The notes below the pieces were generated by a model. That model ran no database searches. It had not been told where the DNA came from and saw nothing but the letters and a program-made list of their open reading frames with translations. Source: Pseudomonas zanjanensis (GTDB lineage Bacteria; Pseudomonadota; Gammaproteobacteria; Pseudomonadales; Pseudomonadaceae). From it: a stretch of DNA of 64,000 bases. Of the stretch, positions 40,241 to 50,044 are shown piece by piece; the first letter of the stretch is position 1; each line of letters opens with the position of its first letter. The position numbers and the translations under genes were made by a program. The stretch covers positions 682,001-746,000 of the forward strand of contig NZ_JABWRB020000001.1 in the NCBI RefSeq assembly GCF_014268745.2, in the 5' to 3' direction.

Positions 40241-40926
40241 ACATCAAGGCACCGGTCATCACCATCGATGGCCCAAGCGGTTCGGGCAAGGGCACCGTCG
40301 CCGGGATCCTGGCCAGGCAGTTGGGCTGGAACCTGCTCGATTCGGGCGCCTTGTACCGTCTGTTGGCGTTCGCCGCCGCCAACCATGGCGTCGACCTGAC
40401 CAACGAGGAATTGCTCAAGGCGCTGGCCGCTCATCTGGATGTGCAATTCATCGCGGCGACCGACGGTCAGCTCCAGCGCATTATTCTGGAAGGCGACGAA
40501 GTCAGCGACGTCATCCGTACCGAAAGCGTGGGCGCCGGTGCCTCCCAGGTCGCCGCGCTGCCGGCGGTGCGCGAAGCCTTGCTGCAACGCCAGCGTGCAT
40601 TCCAGGAGCCGCCAGGGCTGGTGGCCGATGGCCGCGACATGGGCACGGTGGTGTTCCCCGACGCGCCGCTGAAGATTTTCCTGACTGCCAGCGCCGAGGA
40701 ACGGGCGCGCCGCCGATATTTGCAGTTGAAGGGCAAAGGCGAGGATGTTAGTCTGTCGAGTCTGCTAGATGAGATCCGTGCACGCGATGAGCGTGACACC
40801 CAGCGCGCAGTAGCCCCGCTAAAGCCGGCGGCCGATGCGATACAGCTGGATTCCACGGAGTTGTCCATCGATCAGGTGTTGCAACGCATCATGAGCGAGA
40901 TCGCGCTTCGCGATATCGCCGGGTGA
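40237..40926 (+). CDS. cmk: (d)CMP kinase (229 aa)
   Basis: This cytidylate kinase has the P-loop '[12 protein letters not shown]', '[10 protein letters not shown]', the catalytic '[15 protein letters not shown]' and '[13 protein letters not shown]'. It phosphorylates CMP/dCMP. The GTG start overlaps the tyrA-aroA stop as GTGA. rpsA follows after a 119-base leader, the usual cmk-rpsA pairing. Confidence 0.95.
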   Translation: MNIKAPVITIDGPSGSGKGTVAGILARQLGWNLLDSGALYRLLAFAAANHGVDLTNEELLKALAAHLDVQFIAATDGQLQRIILEGDEVSDVIRTESVGAGASQVAALPAVREALLQRQRAFQEPPGLVADGRDMGTVVFPDAPLKIFLTASAEERARRRYLQLKGKGEDVSLSSLLDEIRARDERDTQRAVAPLKPAADAIQLDSTELSIDQVLQRIMSEIALRDIAG

Positions 40927-40929
40927 CAG

Positions 40930-40973
40930 GAAGCTCCGCAGGGGACCAGTCATAGTCCTGCGGCGCTTCTTTT
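40930..40973 (+). terminator. Possible terminator or attenuator between cmk and rpsA
   Basis: GAAGCTCCGCAGG and CCTGCGGCGCTTC pair along 12-13 positions with one mismatch around a 14-base loop, followed by the weak tract TTTTAT. The stem is strong but the T tract is short, so partial read-through from cmk to rpsA is likely. Confidence 0.5.
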
Positions 40974-40986
40974 ATATGAAACTAAC

Positions 40987-41045
40987 CCACACCGTCTGGG
41001 GTGTGGAGATGGGCGTTTACTTCGCCCTAATCAACAGGAATTAAA
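40987..41045 (+). promoter_or_regulatory. rpsA: rpsA leader with two hairpins (candidate S1 autoregulatory site)
   Basis: Two successive stems lie directly before the rpsA ATG: CCACACC/GGTGTGG (about 40988-41008) and GGGCG/CGCCC (about 41012-41028). The second is followed by the weak site CAGGAATTAAA. In E. coli the rpsA leader folds into successive hairpins that S1 binds to repress its own translation; a similar role here is inference. Confidence 0.4.
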
Positions 41046-42734
41046 ATGAGCGAAAGCTTTGCGGAACTCTTTGAAGAAAGCTTGAAAACCCTGAACCTTC
41101 AGGCAGGCTCCATCATCACCGGCGTTATCGTTGATATCGATTACCAAGCTCGCTGGGTAACCGTTCACGCTGGTCTGAAGTCTGAAGCGCTGATCCCGCT
41201 TGAGCAGTTCTACAACGACGCTGGCGAACTGAACATCAACGTCGGTGACGAAGTTCACGTTGCGCTGGACTCGGTTGAAGATGGCTTTGGTGAAACCAAG
41301 CTGTCCCGTGAGAAAGCCAAGCGTGCTGAATGCTGGATCGTTCTGGAAGCGGCCTTCGCAGCTGAGGAAGTGGTCAAGGGCGTTATCAACGGTAAGGTTA
41401 AAGGCGGCTTCACTGTCGACGTTAACGGCATCCGTGCGTTCCTGCCAGGTTCCCTGGTTGACGTCCGTCCAGTGCGCGACACCACGCACCTGGAAGGCAA
41501 AGAGCTGGAATTCAAGGTCATCAAGCTGGACCAGAAGCGCAACAACGTTGTCGTTTCCCGTCGCAGCGTCCTGGAAGCCGAGAACTCCGCCGAGCGTGAA
41601 GCTCTGCTGGAATCGCTGCAGGAAGGCCAGCAGGTCAAGGGTATCGTCAAGAACCTCACCGATTACGGCGCATTCGTCGATCTGGGTGGCGTCGATGGCC
41701 TGCTGCACATCACCGACATGGCCTGGAAGCGTATCAAGCATCCTTCGGAAATCGTCAACGTTGGCGACGAGATCGATGTCAAGGTTCTGAAGTACGATCG
41801 CGAGCGCAATCGTGTTTCCCTGGGCCTCAAGCAACTGGGTGAAGATCCATGGGTCGCTATCAAAGCCCGTTACCCAGAAGGCACCCGCGTCACCGCTCGT
41901 GTTACCAACCTCACCGACTACGGCTGCTTCGCTGAGCTGGAAGAAGGCGTTGAAGGCCTGGTACACGTTTCCGAAATGGACTGGACCAACAAGAACATCC
42001 ACCCTTCGAAAGTCGTACAAGTCGGCGACGAAGTGGAAGTCATGGTTCTGGACATCGACGAAGAGCGTCGTCGTATCTCCCTCGGCATCAAGCAGTGCAA
42101 GTCCAACCCATGGGAAGACTTCTCTGGCCAGTTCAACAAGGGCGATAAAATCTCCGGCACCATCAAGTCGATCACCGATTTCGGTATCTTCATTGGTCTG
42201 GACGGCGGCATCGACGGCCTGGTTCACCTGTCCGACATCTCCTGGAACGAAGTGGGCGAAGAAGCCGTACGCCGTTTCAAGAAGGGCGACGAGCTGGACA
42301 CCGTTATCCTGTCGGTTGACCCAGAGCGCGAGCGTATCTCCCTGGGTATCAAGCAACTGGAAAGCGATCCGTTCTCCGAGTACGTTCAAGAGAACGACAA
42401 AGGCGCAATCGTTAAGGGCATCGTGAAAGAAGTTGACGCCAAAGGCGCCATCATCACTCTGGCCGACGATATCGAAGCGACTCTGAAAGCCTCCGAAATC
42501 AGCCGTGACCGCGTTGAAGACGCGCGCAACGTTCTGAAAGAAGGCGAAGAAGTAGAAGCCAAGATCATCAGCGTTGACCGCAAGAGCCGCGTAATCCAGC
42601 TCTCCATCAAGTCGAAAGACGATGCTGAAGAGAAAGAAGCAATCCAGAGCCTGCGCGAGAAGCCAGCTACTGATGCTCCTGGTCCTACCACTCTGGGCGA
42701 CCTGCTGCGTGCACAGATGGAAAAACAGAACTAA
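41046..42734 (+). CDS. rpsA: 30S ribosomal protein S1 (562 aa)
   Basis: Six S1 (OB-fold) repeats are visible, with regularly spaced blocks such as '[20 protein letters not shown]', '[20 protein letters not shown]' and '[20 protein letters not shown]'. S1 holds mRNA on the 30S subunit and unfolds leaders during initiation. Codon choice is visibly different from the flanking genes, with many T-ending but highly-expressed-type codons (GGT, CGT, GTT), as expected for a ribosomal protein gene. It is preceded by a structured leader and followed by a strong terminator. Confidence 0.97.
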   Translation: MSESFAELFEESLKTLNLQAGSIITGVIVDIDYQARWVTVHAGLKSEALIPLEQFYNDAGELNINVGDEVHVALDSVEDGFGETKLSREKAKRAECWIVLEAAFAAEEVVKGVINGKVKGGFTVDVNGIRAFLPGSLVDVRPVRDTTHLEGKELEFKVIKLDQKRNNVVVSRRSVLEAENSAEREALLESLQEGQQVKGIVKNLTDYGAFVDLGGVDGLLHITDMAWKRIKHPSEIVNVGDEIDVKVLKYDRERNRVSLGLKQLGEDPWVAIKARYPEGTRVTARVTNLTDYGCFAELEEGVEGLVHVSEMDWTNKNIHPSKVVQVGDEVEVMVLDIDEERRRISLGIKQCKSNPWEDFSGQFNKGDKISGTIKSITDFGIFIGLDGGIDGLVHLSDISWNEVGEEAVRRFKKGDELDTVILSVDPERERISLGIKQLESDPFSEYVQENDKGAIVKGIVKEVDAKGAIITLADDIEATLKASEISRDRVEDARNVLKEGEEVEAKIISVDRKSRVIQLSIKSKDDAEEKEAIQSLREKPATDAPGPTTLGDLLRAQMEKQN

Positions 42735-42750
42735 GTTCTGTCAGACCATG

Positions 42751-42779
42751 AAAAAGGGCGACTTCGGTCGCCCTTTTTT
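42751..42779 (+). terminator. rpsA: Rho-independent terminator of rpsA
   Basis: AAAAAGGGCGAC and GTCGCCCTTTTTT form a tight stem with a TTCG tetraloop, 16 bases after the stop. Confidence 0.93.
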
Positions 42780-42785
42780 GTGGGC

Positions 42786-42958
42786 TCGATTCCTTGTAGG
42801 AGCTGCCGAAGGCTGCGATCTTTCTCCAGTCGCGAAACCAACCTCCAAGCCCAGCTGTCTCTTTCTTTAAGCGTATCAGCCATCTATCAAGGTTGGACCA
42901 CAGATGTCATGGTTCCCCCTGAGCAATGTGGGAGCGAGCCTGCTCGCGATAGCGCCAG
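42786..42958. repeat. Two single REP arms of different classes
   Basis: GTAGGAGCTGCCGAAGGCTG CGATCTTT at about 42796-42823 is a lone arm of the class seen inverted at 955-1051. TGTGGGAGCGAGCCTGCTCG CGATAGCG at 42928-42955 is a lone family A arm. Neither has an inverse partner nearby. Confidence 0.8.
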
Positions 42959-43001
42959 ATCAGGCACCACCCAGTCGAGCGATAGATATTTAAGGAGATG
43001 A

Positions 43002-43280
43002 ATGAACAGACTCATCCTGATCTTCGCAATACTGACATTGGCAGGTTGCACCACAAGTGCCAAGACCCACGCAGTGCGTGGTGTCAGCGGTATTGAAGTC
43101 GACTGTTCAGGGTTGGGCTCTGGCTGGGAGAAGTGCCATAAGAGAGCCGCAAGAGAGTGCAAGGGCGCAGGCTACAAGGTCATTACCCGATCCGACGACG
43201 CGAAGGATAACGATCAATACCCCTTTGGTTTTAATCCGGCTGGCTATCTGACTCGCACGATGTTGCTCATCTGTCGATAG
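43002..43280 (+). CDS. Small putative lipoprotein (92 aa)
   Basis: The N terminus MNRLILIFAILTLAGCTTSA has a typical lipobox (LAGC), so lipidation at Cys16 and an envelope location are expected. The mature part contains four more Cys ('VDCSGLGSGWEKCHKRAARECKG' region and a final 'LLICR'). The 'CSGLGSGWEKCHKRAARECK' stretch suggests a small disulfide-bonded domain. I recognise no family beyond 'hypothetical lipoprotein'. TAAGGAG lies 4 bases before the chosen ATG; an out-of-frame ATG overlaps the box. Confidence 0.8.
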   Translation: MNRLILIFAILTLAGCTTSAKTHAVRGVSGIEVDCSGLGSGWEKCHKRAARECKGAGYKVITRSDDAKDNDQYPFGFNPAGYLTRTMLLICR

Positions 43281-43425
43281 TTTGAGAAAAACTCCTGGGC
43301 CTGCATGGAAAGAAGCGACAAGGGAGCAAAGAAGAATGTCAATACTTGGGCTGTTCAAATCCCTCCGGTCATGCTAAAACCTTTTCAAGCGATTTTCCTA
43401 GCTGCTTGAAAAAGAAGGGAAAAAT

Positions 43426-43722
43426 ATGACGAAGTCGGAGTTGATCGAACGAATTGTCACCCATCAAGGGCTACTCTCATCCAAGGATGTGGAGCTGGCT
43501 ATCAAGACCATGCTTGAACAAATGTCCCAGTGCCTGGCTACGGGTGATCGTATTGAAATCCGTGGTTTCGGCAGCTTTTCTCTGCATTACCGCGCCCCGC
43601 GGGTAGGTCGCAATCCAAAGACCGGCCAGTCCGTCAGCCTTGATGGAAAATTTGTTCCTCATTTCAAGCCAGGCAAAGAGCTTAGGGATCGGGTGAATGA
43701 GGAGGAGGGGGATGAGCTCTGA
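43426..43722 (+). CDS. ihfB: Integration host factor subunit beta (98 aa)
   Basis: This HU/IHF-family DNA-bending protein starts [15 protein letters not shown] and has the family arm '[10 protein letters not shown]' with the intercalating Pro, and '[14 protein letters not shown]'. It pairs with IhfA to bend DNA sharply. In P. aeruginosa this gene (himD) marks the left edge of the O-antigen locus, and the same is true here. lapA follows after 26 bases. Confidence 0.96.
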   Translation: MTKSELIERIVTHQGLLSSKDVELAIKTMLEQMSQCLATGDRIEIRGFGSFSLHYRAPRVGRNPKTGQSVSLDGKFVPHFKPGKELRDRVNEEEGDEL

Positions 43723-43748
43723 CGGAGCGCTAAGACAAAGGAGTTCTC

Positions 43749-43973
43749 ATGCGGAGCTTTAAACGCCTGGCCCTTGTTGTACTTGCGCTGCTCGTGGCCT
43801 CGGCAGTCGTCCTGTTTGTGCTTGAAAACAACCAGTCGGTCGCATTGCTGTTTCTGGGCTGGTCATCACCGCAACTTCCTGTTTCAGTTTGCGTGCTAGT
43901 GTCACTTCTCGCTGGTATGATGGTTGGCCCGTTGCTCGCGTGGTTCATGGGGGCGCGTAGGCGATCGAAATAA
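43749..43973 (+). CDS. LapA family (DUF1049) small membrane protein (74 aa)
   Basis: Two hydrophobic helices ('ALVVLALLVASAVVLFVLEN' and 'VCVLVSLLAGMMVGPLLAWF') flank 'NNQSVALLFLGW', the DUF1049/LapA core, and a basic end (GARRRSK) faces the cytoplasm. LapA proteins are linked to control of LPS assembly and LpxC turnover in enterobacteria; here the placement between ihfB and wzz agrees with an LPS role. AAAGGAG lies about 6 bases before the ATG. Confidence 0.86.
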   Translation: MRSFKRLALVVLALLVASAVVLFVLENNQSVALLFLGWSSPQLPVSVCVLVSLLAGMMVGPLLAWFMGARRRSK

Positions 43974-44154
43974 ATGGATGTGTGAGCCCAGGGGTCTTGG
44001 TAAGGATCACTGTCTACAATTTTTTCTGACTTTGGGTGCGTTTTGTTCGTATTTAATCTAGCTCAGTGTGCCGCTGTGTCCGACGCGGCTTTGCCCGTCT
44101 TGCCTTTTAATGCGTTTGGTGTGTACGCGAACGCGATGCCAAGCGAGGCTTTCC

Positions 44155-45204
44155 ATGCAAAATGATCGTATTGATGCGCGTCGCGATGACGAAATTGATC
44201 TGATCGAGCTGGTCCGGGGCCTCTGGGCTCAGAAAGGGTTGATTTTGGGTGTCACTCTTTTGGTTGCTGTTGGCGCGGGTCTTTATGCGTTTCTCAGTAA
44301 GCCTGTCTATGAAGCCAAGCTTTTTATCATGCCGCCTACTCAGAATGGTATAGCTGAGCTCAACTATGGCAGGGGTAAAAGTAGCGAGCTCGACATCTAC
44401 TCCATAGACCACGTCTACGAAGTTTTTGCTCGTAACTTACAAGCAGAATCACTTCGTCAGAGGTTTTTCAACGAGGTTTACCTTCCATCATTGAGCGAAT
44501 CGCAGCGAGAAGGGGCGCTCGACCAGGTCTACGTGCGTTTTTCACGCGAACTGGTCATCAAGCAGCCCGGTAAGGATTCTCCGGATCGTTATTTAGTCGC
44601 TGTGAAAAACGAAGATCCCGTTCGCGCCACAGAGTGGGCCAAAACGTATGTGAAGCTCGCCAGCGAAGCGGCCGAATCTGAGCTTATCAAGAACGTAACG
44701 GCAGAAGCGTCGGTTAGGGCACGGAATCTGGAACAGCGGATTATCAGCTTGCGGGAAAACGCCCAGCGCATTCGAGAGGATCGGGTACAGCAGCTACGTG
44801 AAGCCTTAAATATCGCCCAGGCAATTGGTCTCACGACACCCAGCGTGAATTCTACGGCTGCGGTTGATATTACGGTCGAAACAGGAAACAAGCTGGATTA
44901 TCAAAGGGGTAGTAAAGCGTTGTCTGCGGAGGTAGACGCGCTGCAGGCACGCTCTTCCGATGATGCGTTTATTCCTGATTTGCGATCGCTTCAGATGCGA
45001 TACTATTTTTATAGCAAATTGAACATCGATCCTGAGAGCATCTCAGTCTACCGCCAAGACGGCACAGTAGAGCTGCCGGAGAGTCCCATCAAGCCGAAGA
45101 AGATGCTGATCCTGCTCTTGGGTGTGATAGGTGGCGTTTTGCTAGGCTGTTCTGTCGCGTTGCTTCGTATCTTGTTCAGTCGAAGTGACAAGAATCTGGT
45201 TTAA
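44155..45204 (+). CDS. wzz: O-antigen chain-length regulator Wzz (349 aa)
   Basis: This is a polysaccharide co-polymerase with Wzz topology: TM1 at about 29-46 ('LILGVTLLVAVGAGLYAFL'), a large periplasmic helical domain with coiled coil ('ARNLEQRIISLRENAQRIRE'), and TM2 near 320-340 preceded by the proline motif 'ESPIKPKKMLI'. It sets the modal length of O-antigen made by Wzy. ATG at 44155 has a GCGAGG box; longer upstream frames are hydrophobic noise. First gene of the O-antigen locus proper. Confidence 0.92.
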   Translation: MQNDRIDARRDDEIDLIELVRGLWAQKGLILGVTLLVAVGAGLYAFLSKPVYEAKLFIMPPTQNGIAELNYGRGKSSELDIYSIDHVYEVFARNLQAESLRQRFFNEVYLPSLSESQREGALDQVYVRFSRELVIKQPGKDSPDRYLVAVKNEDPVRATEWAKTYVKLASEAAESELIKNVTAEASVRARNLEQRIISLRENAQRIREDRVQQLREALNIAQAIGLTTPSVNSTAAVDITVETGNKLDYQRGSKALSAEVDALQARSSDDAFIPDLRSLQMRYYFYSKLNIDPESISVYRQDGTVELPESPIKPKKMLILLLGVIGGVLLGCSVALLRILFSRSDKNLV

Positions 45205-45363
45205 GCGTTGTTCATAAGGGGGCTGGACATAGTGTAAGCGCCCCTCAGCGACGGTGCGGGTCGAGTGTTCTGGAGATTGCGCTCGTATATATTCAGTCGG
45301 CAGTGACTATTATTCTACAGTGGTAGATTTCAATGCTGCGCTAACTACCAATTTAAAGTGGAT

Positions 45364-46653
45364 ATGAAATTGAATAATCAAAACTTTGAAAGTGTAAAAC
45401 TTGGAATCGTAGGCTTGGGTTACGTGGGGCTGCCTCTTGCCGTGGAGTTTGGCAAGCACTATTCCGTTTTGGGTTTCGATATCAGTGAGCGTAGGATTGA
45501 AGAGCTGAGTGGAGGTCGAGATTCGACGCTTGAAGTCAGTGAGCAAGAGCTGGGCGAAGCTAAGAATCTGCAGTTCTCCACCAGTGTGGAGAAACTTAGT
45601 AATTGCAATATCTTCATAGTGACCGTTCCAACGCCCATAGATCAGTATAACAATCCGGATTTGACTCCGTTGTTGAAGGCATCTGAGACTATTGGGAGTG
45701 TGTTAAAAAAAGGTGACGTAGTAATTTACGAGTCAACCGTGTATCCCGGGGCAACCGAAGAGGATTGCGTCCCAGTTTTAGAGCGTGTATCAGGCCTGAA
45801 ATTTAATTCGGATTTCTACGTTGGATATAGTCCTGAAAGGATCAATCCAGGCGATAAAGAGCATCGTGTCACCACGATCAAGAAAGTGACGTCGGGCTCC
45901 ACGCCGGAAGTGGCCACCAAAATTGATAATCTGTATAAAAAAATTATCATTGCTGGAACACATAAAGCCAGCTCAATAAAAGTCGCTGAAGCTGCTAAAG
46001 TCATCGAGAATACTCAGCGAGATCTGAACATCGCGCTAATCAATGAGTTGGCGATTATTTTTAATAAGCTGGGCATTGACACGGAGTCTGTCCTGAAAGC
46101 CGCAGGAACCAAGTGGAACTTTTTACCGTTTCGTCCAGGTTTGGTGGGCGGTCACTGTATTGGCGTAGATCCTTACTATCTGACGCACAAAGCACAGTCC
46201 ATCGGGTACCATCCGGAGATTATCCTGGCCGGCCGGCGCCTTAATGACAGCATGGGAGAATACGTCGTTTCCCAACTCGTGAAGGCGATGGTTAAGAAAC
46301 GCATACACGTGGACGGTGCGCGAGTATTGATAATGGGGCTTACGTTTAAAGAGAACTGCCCGGATTTAAGAAATACGCGAGTTATCGACATCATTAGTGA
46401 GTTGGCTGACTATAATATCGTTGTCGACGTTTTTGATCCATGGGCAGCGGCTGAGGAGGCAGAGCATGAGTATGGAATTAAGCTGCTTTCCACGCCCGCC
46501 CCAGATTCGTATGACGCAATTGTTCTGGCTGTCGCGCACTCTCAGTTTGCCGATATGGGGCCTCGTCACATTCGCTCATTAGGCAAGGCAAATCACGTGC
46601 TTTATGACCTTAAATATCTGCTTGATAATGATGAGTCGGATATCCGACTTTAA
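45364..46653 (+). CDS. wbpO: UDP-HexNAc 6-dehydrogenase, WbpO/TviB type (429 aa)
   Basis: This nucleotide-sugar dehydrogenase has the NAD loop '[18 protein letters not shown]', active Cys in '[13 protein letters not shown]', and '[17 protein letters not shown]'. It groups with the Vi-antigen TviB and P. aeruginosa WbpO enzymes that oxidise UDP-GlcNAc or UDP-GalNAc to the uronic acid. Pairing with the wbpP epimerase points to UDP-GalNAcA or UDP-GlcNAcA as product. ATG at 45364 chosen over GTG two codons earlier. The gene is AT-richer than the core genome. Confidence 0.9.
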   Translation: MKLNNQNFESVKLGIVGLGYVGLPLAVEFGKHYSVLGFDISERRIEELSGGRDSTLEVSEQELGEAKNLQFSTSVEKLSNCNIFIVTVPTPIDQYNNPDLTPLLKASETIGSVLKKGDVVIYESTVYPGATEEDCVPVLERVSGLKFNSDFYVGYSPERINPGDKEHRVTTIKKVTSGSTPEVATKIDNLYKKIIIAGTHKASSIKVAEAAKVIENTQRDLNIALINELAIIFNKLGIDTESVLKAAGTKWNFLPFRPGLVGGHCIGVDPYYLTHKAQSIGYHPEIILAGRRLNDSMGEYVVSQLVKAMVKKRIHVDGARVLIMGLTFKENCPDLRNTRVIDIISELADYNIVVDVFDPWAAAEEAEHEYGIKLLSTPAPDSYDAIVLAVAHSQFADMGPRHIRSLGKANHVLYDLKYLLDNDESDIRL

Positions 46654-46695
46654 TTATACGTGTCTATTGTTTTGCAGAATGAATTTGGAGGTCGT

Positions 46696-47718
46696 ATGAG
46701 TCGATACAATGAGCTGGTTGCCACTCTCCCGAAGAGCCCGCGTGTATGGCTCATTACTGGTGTTGCGGGGTTTATAGGTTCTAACCTGCTTGAGACGCTA
46801 TTAAAACTGGATCAGAGCGTCATTGGCCTTGATAACTTTGCTACTGGCCATCAGCGAAATCTCGATGAGGTCAAGGGCGAAGTTTCAGCTGATCAATGGG
46901 CTCGTTTCACGTTAAAAGTTGGAGACATCCGCACTCTGGATGATTGCCGAAACGCGTGCGAAGGCGTCGATTATGTACTCCATCAAGCGGCGTTGGGCTC
47001 TGTTCCCAGATCATTGGCCGATCCCATTCTTACTAACGCATCTAATATAGACGGCTTTTTGAATATGTTGGTCGCTGCCCGTGATGCGCGGGTAAAAAGC
47101 TTCACTTATGCGGCGAGTAGTTCTACTTATGGCGATCATCCAGCTTTGCCAAAAGTCGAAGACGTCATCGGTAAGCCTCTTTCACCCTATGCCGTAACGA
47201 AATATGTTAATGAGCTGTATGCCGATGTTTTTTACAAGAGCTATGGTTTCAACACGATCGGCCTGCGTTATTTCAATGTGTTTGGAAAAAGGCAAGACCC
47301 GAACGGAGCCTATGCTGCCGTAATACCTAAATGGACCGCTGCGATGATTTTGGATGAGAGCATCAATATCAACGGAGATGGTTCAACAAGCCGAGATTTT
47401 TGTTTTATCGAGAACGTTGTTCAGGCCAATCTTCTGGCTGCAACCGAAGAAAAAAGCCATGCTTTGAATAATGTTTACAATGTGGCGGTGAATGCACGAA
47501 CGAGCCTGGAAGAGCTGTTTTCCATGTTGAAGGCTATGTTGGCAGATTTGGGCGTAAATTATGCAAAGGAGCCTGTATATAAAGACTTCAGGGCTGGAGA
47601 TGTCCTGCATTCTCAGGCAAGTATCGAAAAGATCAAAAATAATTTGAGCTACGCTCCCGATTATAGTGTCGCTGAGGGCTTGAGAGTGGCAATGCCTTGG
47701 TATCTGAAAAACGTATGA
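46696..47718 (+). CDS. wbpP: UDP-N-acetylglucosamine C4 epimerase, WbpP type (340 aa)
   Basis: This extended SDR has '[20 protein letters not shown]', '[12 protein letters not shown]', the catalytic '[14 protein letters not shown]', '[20 protein letters not shown]' and 'FREGD-like [11 protein letters not shown]'. These blocks match WbpP/TviC closely as I remember them. WbpP interconverts UDP-GlcNAc and UDP-GalNAc (and the uronic forms). ATG at 46696 is preceded by TTGGAGG; an upstream in-frame start lacks a site. 42 bases downstream of wbpO. Confidence 0.9.
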   Translation: MSRYNELVATLPKSPRVWLITGVAGFIGSNLLETLLKLDQSVIGLDNFATGHQRNLDEVKGEVSADQWARFTLKVGDIRTLDDCRNACEGVDYVLHQAALGSVPRSLADPILTNASNIDGFLNMLVAARDARVKSFTYAASSSTYGDHPALPKVEDVIGKPLSPYAVTKYVNELYADVFYKSYGFNTIGLRYFNVFGKRQDPNGAYAAVIPKWTAAMILDESININGDGSTSRDFCFIENVVQANLLAATEEKSHALNNVYNVAVNARTSLEELFSMLKAMLADLGVNYAKEPVYKDFRAGDVLHSQASIEKIKNNLSYAPDYSVAEGLRVAMPWYLKNV

Positions 47719-47924
47719 TGGGCGCTGCTTTGATGTCTCGATTAGAAATGTATCCAGTCATTCTAACTTTGGAAGAGTTGTCTTCAGCAAGTATGGTTTG
47801 ATGCACTCTGATGATGGGGTTGTGACTGTCAGCTGTAAATTGCACGATTCATTCTTGGTTGATGTAAGAGTGCATGGTCTTCAACTGGATATATTTTTAA
47901 TTTGACAGTTTATGTGGGGGAGGA
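47719..47924. other. AT-rich intergenic gap in the O-antigen locus
   Basis: 206 bases between wbpP and the first glycosyltransferase, unusually long for this tightly packed locus. No open frame of note, no stem-loop with T tract, and no clear promoter; it may be a join between modules. Confidence 0.5.
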
Positions 47925-49055
47925 ATGAGTCGGATACTGCTAATTGTAGTCAATGACCCTCGGTATTTTTTGTCGCACCGATTGCCGATAGCCAAGGCAG
48001 CCCAAGGGAAGGGCTATGAAGTGCACGTTGCGAGCATTGCGAGCCCTTTGTCAGGAAAAGTTGTTGAAGAAGGCTTTATTTATCACACGATCAAGTTAGA
48101 GCGCGGCGGTACCAACCCATTCCTTGAGTTCTTTGCGATGATATCGTTCGTGAGATTGCTTTGGCGTCTACGGCCGACTCTTTTGCATTTGGTGACGACT
48201 AAACCGGTTCTTTATGGGGGGATGGCTGCTCGCCTCGCTCCTGTCGGAGGGGTTGTATCCGCCATCGCTGGCATGGGCTCTGTGTTTATTGGAAGAGACT
48301 TGCGGTCGAAAGTTCTGTCGTTTGTTTTGAGACGTATGTATCGATTAGCGCTGGGCACTCACAATCTTCGGGCGATCTTTCAGAACCCTTGCGACCGCGC
48401 CCTGGTGATGAAGATGAGCGGCTTGGATGCTGATAAGGCGGTGTTGATTCGTGGTTCGGGGGTCCATCTGGCTTCTTATCCGGTTTTGCCAGAGCCAATC
48501 GGCACGATAACCGTTACGTTTGCAGGACGATTCCTTAGGGACAAGGGTGTCCATGAATTTATCAAGGCCGCCCAATTAGTCAAACGTCGTCAGAACGATG
48601 TGATCTTTCAACTGGTTGGTGACGTGGATGAAGGCAACCCAACCAGCCTTTCCGGTGCTGAGGTAGAGGCCCTGACAGTCGAAGGGAATGTACGTGTACT
48701 CGGTTATCAGAGTGATCTGGCCAAGATATTTTCTCGTTCGCATATTGTAGTCTTGCCCTCTTATCGAGAAGGATTACCAAAAGTCCTGATCGAGGCTGCG
48801 GCCTGTGCGCGGCCTGTTGTCACGTCTGACGTTCCCGGCTGCCGTGATGCTATTATAGCGGGAGAAACCGGACTGCTTGTGCCGGTTAAAGACGCCGAAG
48901 CATTAGCCATCGCGATTGAGAAGTTGGTTTCGAATGCAGAGTTAAGGCATGACATGGGTCGTGCTGGAAGAAAATGGGCGGAGCGTGAGTTCGCCATTGA
49001 GAATGTGGTGAAAGTCCATTTGGATGTCTATCAAACACTTGAGGCTGAATCTTGA
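47925..49055 (+). CDS. Glycosyltransferase family 4 (376 aa)
   Basis: This is a GT-B fold enzyme. The N-terminal domain begins MSRILLIVVNDPRYFLSHR; the C-terminal donor domain has 'FAGRFLRDKGVHEFIKAAQL' and the ExxxxxxxE motif in 'SYREGLPKVLIEAAACARP'. It should add one sugar to the undecaprenyl-linked O-unit on the cytosolic side. Placement between the uronic-acid genes and the wbpV-wbpL pair suggests it may transfer the HexNAcA onto the first sugar, as WbpU is thought to do; this is inference. A strong GGGGGAGGA box precedes the ATG. Confidence 0.88.
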   Translation: MSRILLIVVNDPRYFLSHRLPIAKAAQGKGYEVHVASIASPLSGKVVEEGFIYHTIKLERGGTNPFLEFFAMISFVRLLWRLRPTLLHLVTTKPVLYGGMAARLAPVGGVVSAIAGMGSVFIGRDLRSKVLSFVLRRMYRLALGTHNLRAIFQNPCDRALVMKMSGLDADKAVLIRGSGVHLASYPVLPEPIGTITVTFAGRFLRDKGVHEFIKAAQLVKRRQNDVIFQLVGDVDEGNPTSLSGAEVEALTVEGNVRVLGYQSDLAKIFSRSHIVVLPSYREGLPKVLIEAAACARPVVTSDVPGCRDAIIAGETGLLVPVKDAEALAIAIEKLVSNAELRHDMGRAGRKWAEREFAIENVVKVHLDVYQTLEAES

Positions 49056-50026
49056 ACTTGCCAAAGAGCATAGTTATAACCGGCGCAACAGGATTCGTTG
49101 GTCGGGCTCTAGTCGAAAAACTGCAAGGTAATTCAGATTATAAGCTGACGTTGTTGGTTCGAAAACAGGTTGACTGTTTTTTATCAGGTGTAGATCAGGT
49201 TGTCGTGCCGTCGGAGAAGCCCTTTCAGCGTCCTTTATCTATTAGTAAGGGGGCGACTGTTATTCATTTGGCGGGACGGGCACACATATTAGATGATAAA
49301 TCCGAAAGTCCTCTGCATGAATTCAGGCTCGTTAATGTTGAAGCTACAATTGACTTGGCGCGTCAAGCAATGGAGGCTGGAGCCAAAAGATTCATTTTCG
49401 TTAGCTCTATCGGGGTTAACGGTTCTGTAACATATTCCGTTCCATTTAATGAGGATGCAGCTCCACAACCGCATGCGGACTATGCTGTATCCAAACTAGA
49501 AGCTGAATGTGCATTGCGCGCTCTGGTAGAAAAAAGTTCGATGGAGTTGGTGGTTATTCGGCCACCGTTAGTCTATGCAGCGAATGCCCCAGGCAATTAC
49601 CAACGTTTGATGCGTTTGGTGTCCAAGGGCTTGCCTTTACCCCTCGGTGCTATAAAAAATCTTAGAAGCCTAATTTCGCTGGAAAACCTGGTTGACTTTA
49701 TTTGTCTTTGCATCGAACACCCAGCAGCGGCTAACGAGCTGTTTCTAGTGTCAGATATCAGGCCGGTGTCTACAAGCGAGATGATAACCGCGCTGGCCCA
49801 GGGCATGGGATTGAAACCTCGGCTCATTTCGGTACCTGATTTTTTGCTCCGTACTGGTGCTAGGGTCTTCCGGAAACAATCAATCTACACGCAGCTATGT
49901 GGTTCATTAGTTATTGATTCATCGAAGGCTCGTGACCTGCTGGGTTGGACTCCGCCCATCTCGGTGATTGATGCGCTGCATCAGTCAGGACGTAAATATA
50001 TGATGCAGAAAAAGTTAGATGTTTAA
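49052..50026 (+). CDS. wbpV: NAD-dependent epimerase/reductase, WbpV-like (324 aa)
   Basis: This extended SDR has 'VITGATGFVGRALVEKL', 'VIHLAGRAHIL', and catalytic 'YAVSKLEAECAL'. It fits the WbpV group that is found next to wbpL in several serotypes and reduces the 4-keto sugar made by WbpM to UDP-QuiNAc or a related 6-deoxy-HexNAc. The start is TTG at 49052, overlapping the GT4 stop as TTGA, so translation is probably coupled. An alternative label is UDP-glucose 4-epimerase family. Confidence 0.82.
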   Translation: MNLPKSIVITGATGFVGRALVEKLQGNSDYKLTLLVRKQVDCFLSGVDQVVVPSEKPFQRPLSISKGATVIHLAGRAHILDDKSESPLHEFRLVNVEATIDLARQAMEAGAKRFIFVSSIGVNGSVTYSVPFNEDAAPQPHADYAVSKLEAECALRALVEKSSMELVVIRPPLVYAANAPGNYQRLMRLVSKGLPLPLGAIKNLRSLISLENLVDFICLCIEHPAAANELFLVSDIRPVSTSEMITALAQGMGLKPRLISVPDFLLRTGARVFRKQSIYTQLCGSLVIDSSKARDLLGWTPPISVIDALHQSGRKYMMQKKLDV

Positions 50027-50044
50027 GCATAGGCGTGTTCTGTA

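Noticed and set aside
41031..42389. 452-codon minus-strand frame opposite rpsA
   Set aside because: It mirrors the repeated S1 domains; the repeat-like look comes from rpsA itself.
45205..45363. JUMPstart/ops element ahead of the O-antigen genes
   Set aside because: The GGCGGTAGCGT-type ops core is absent; only a weak GGTAG/CTACC stem is present.
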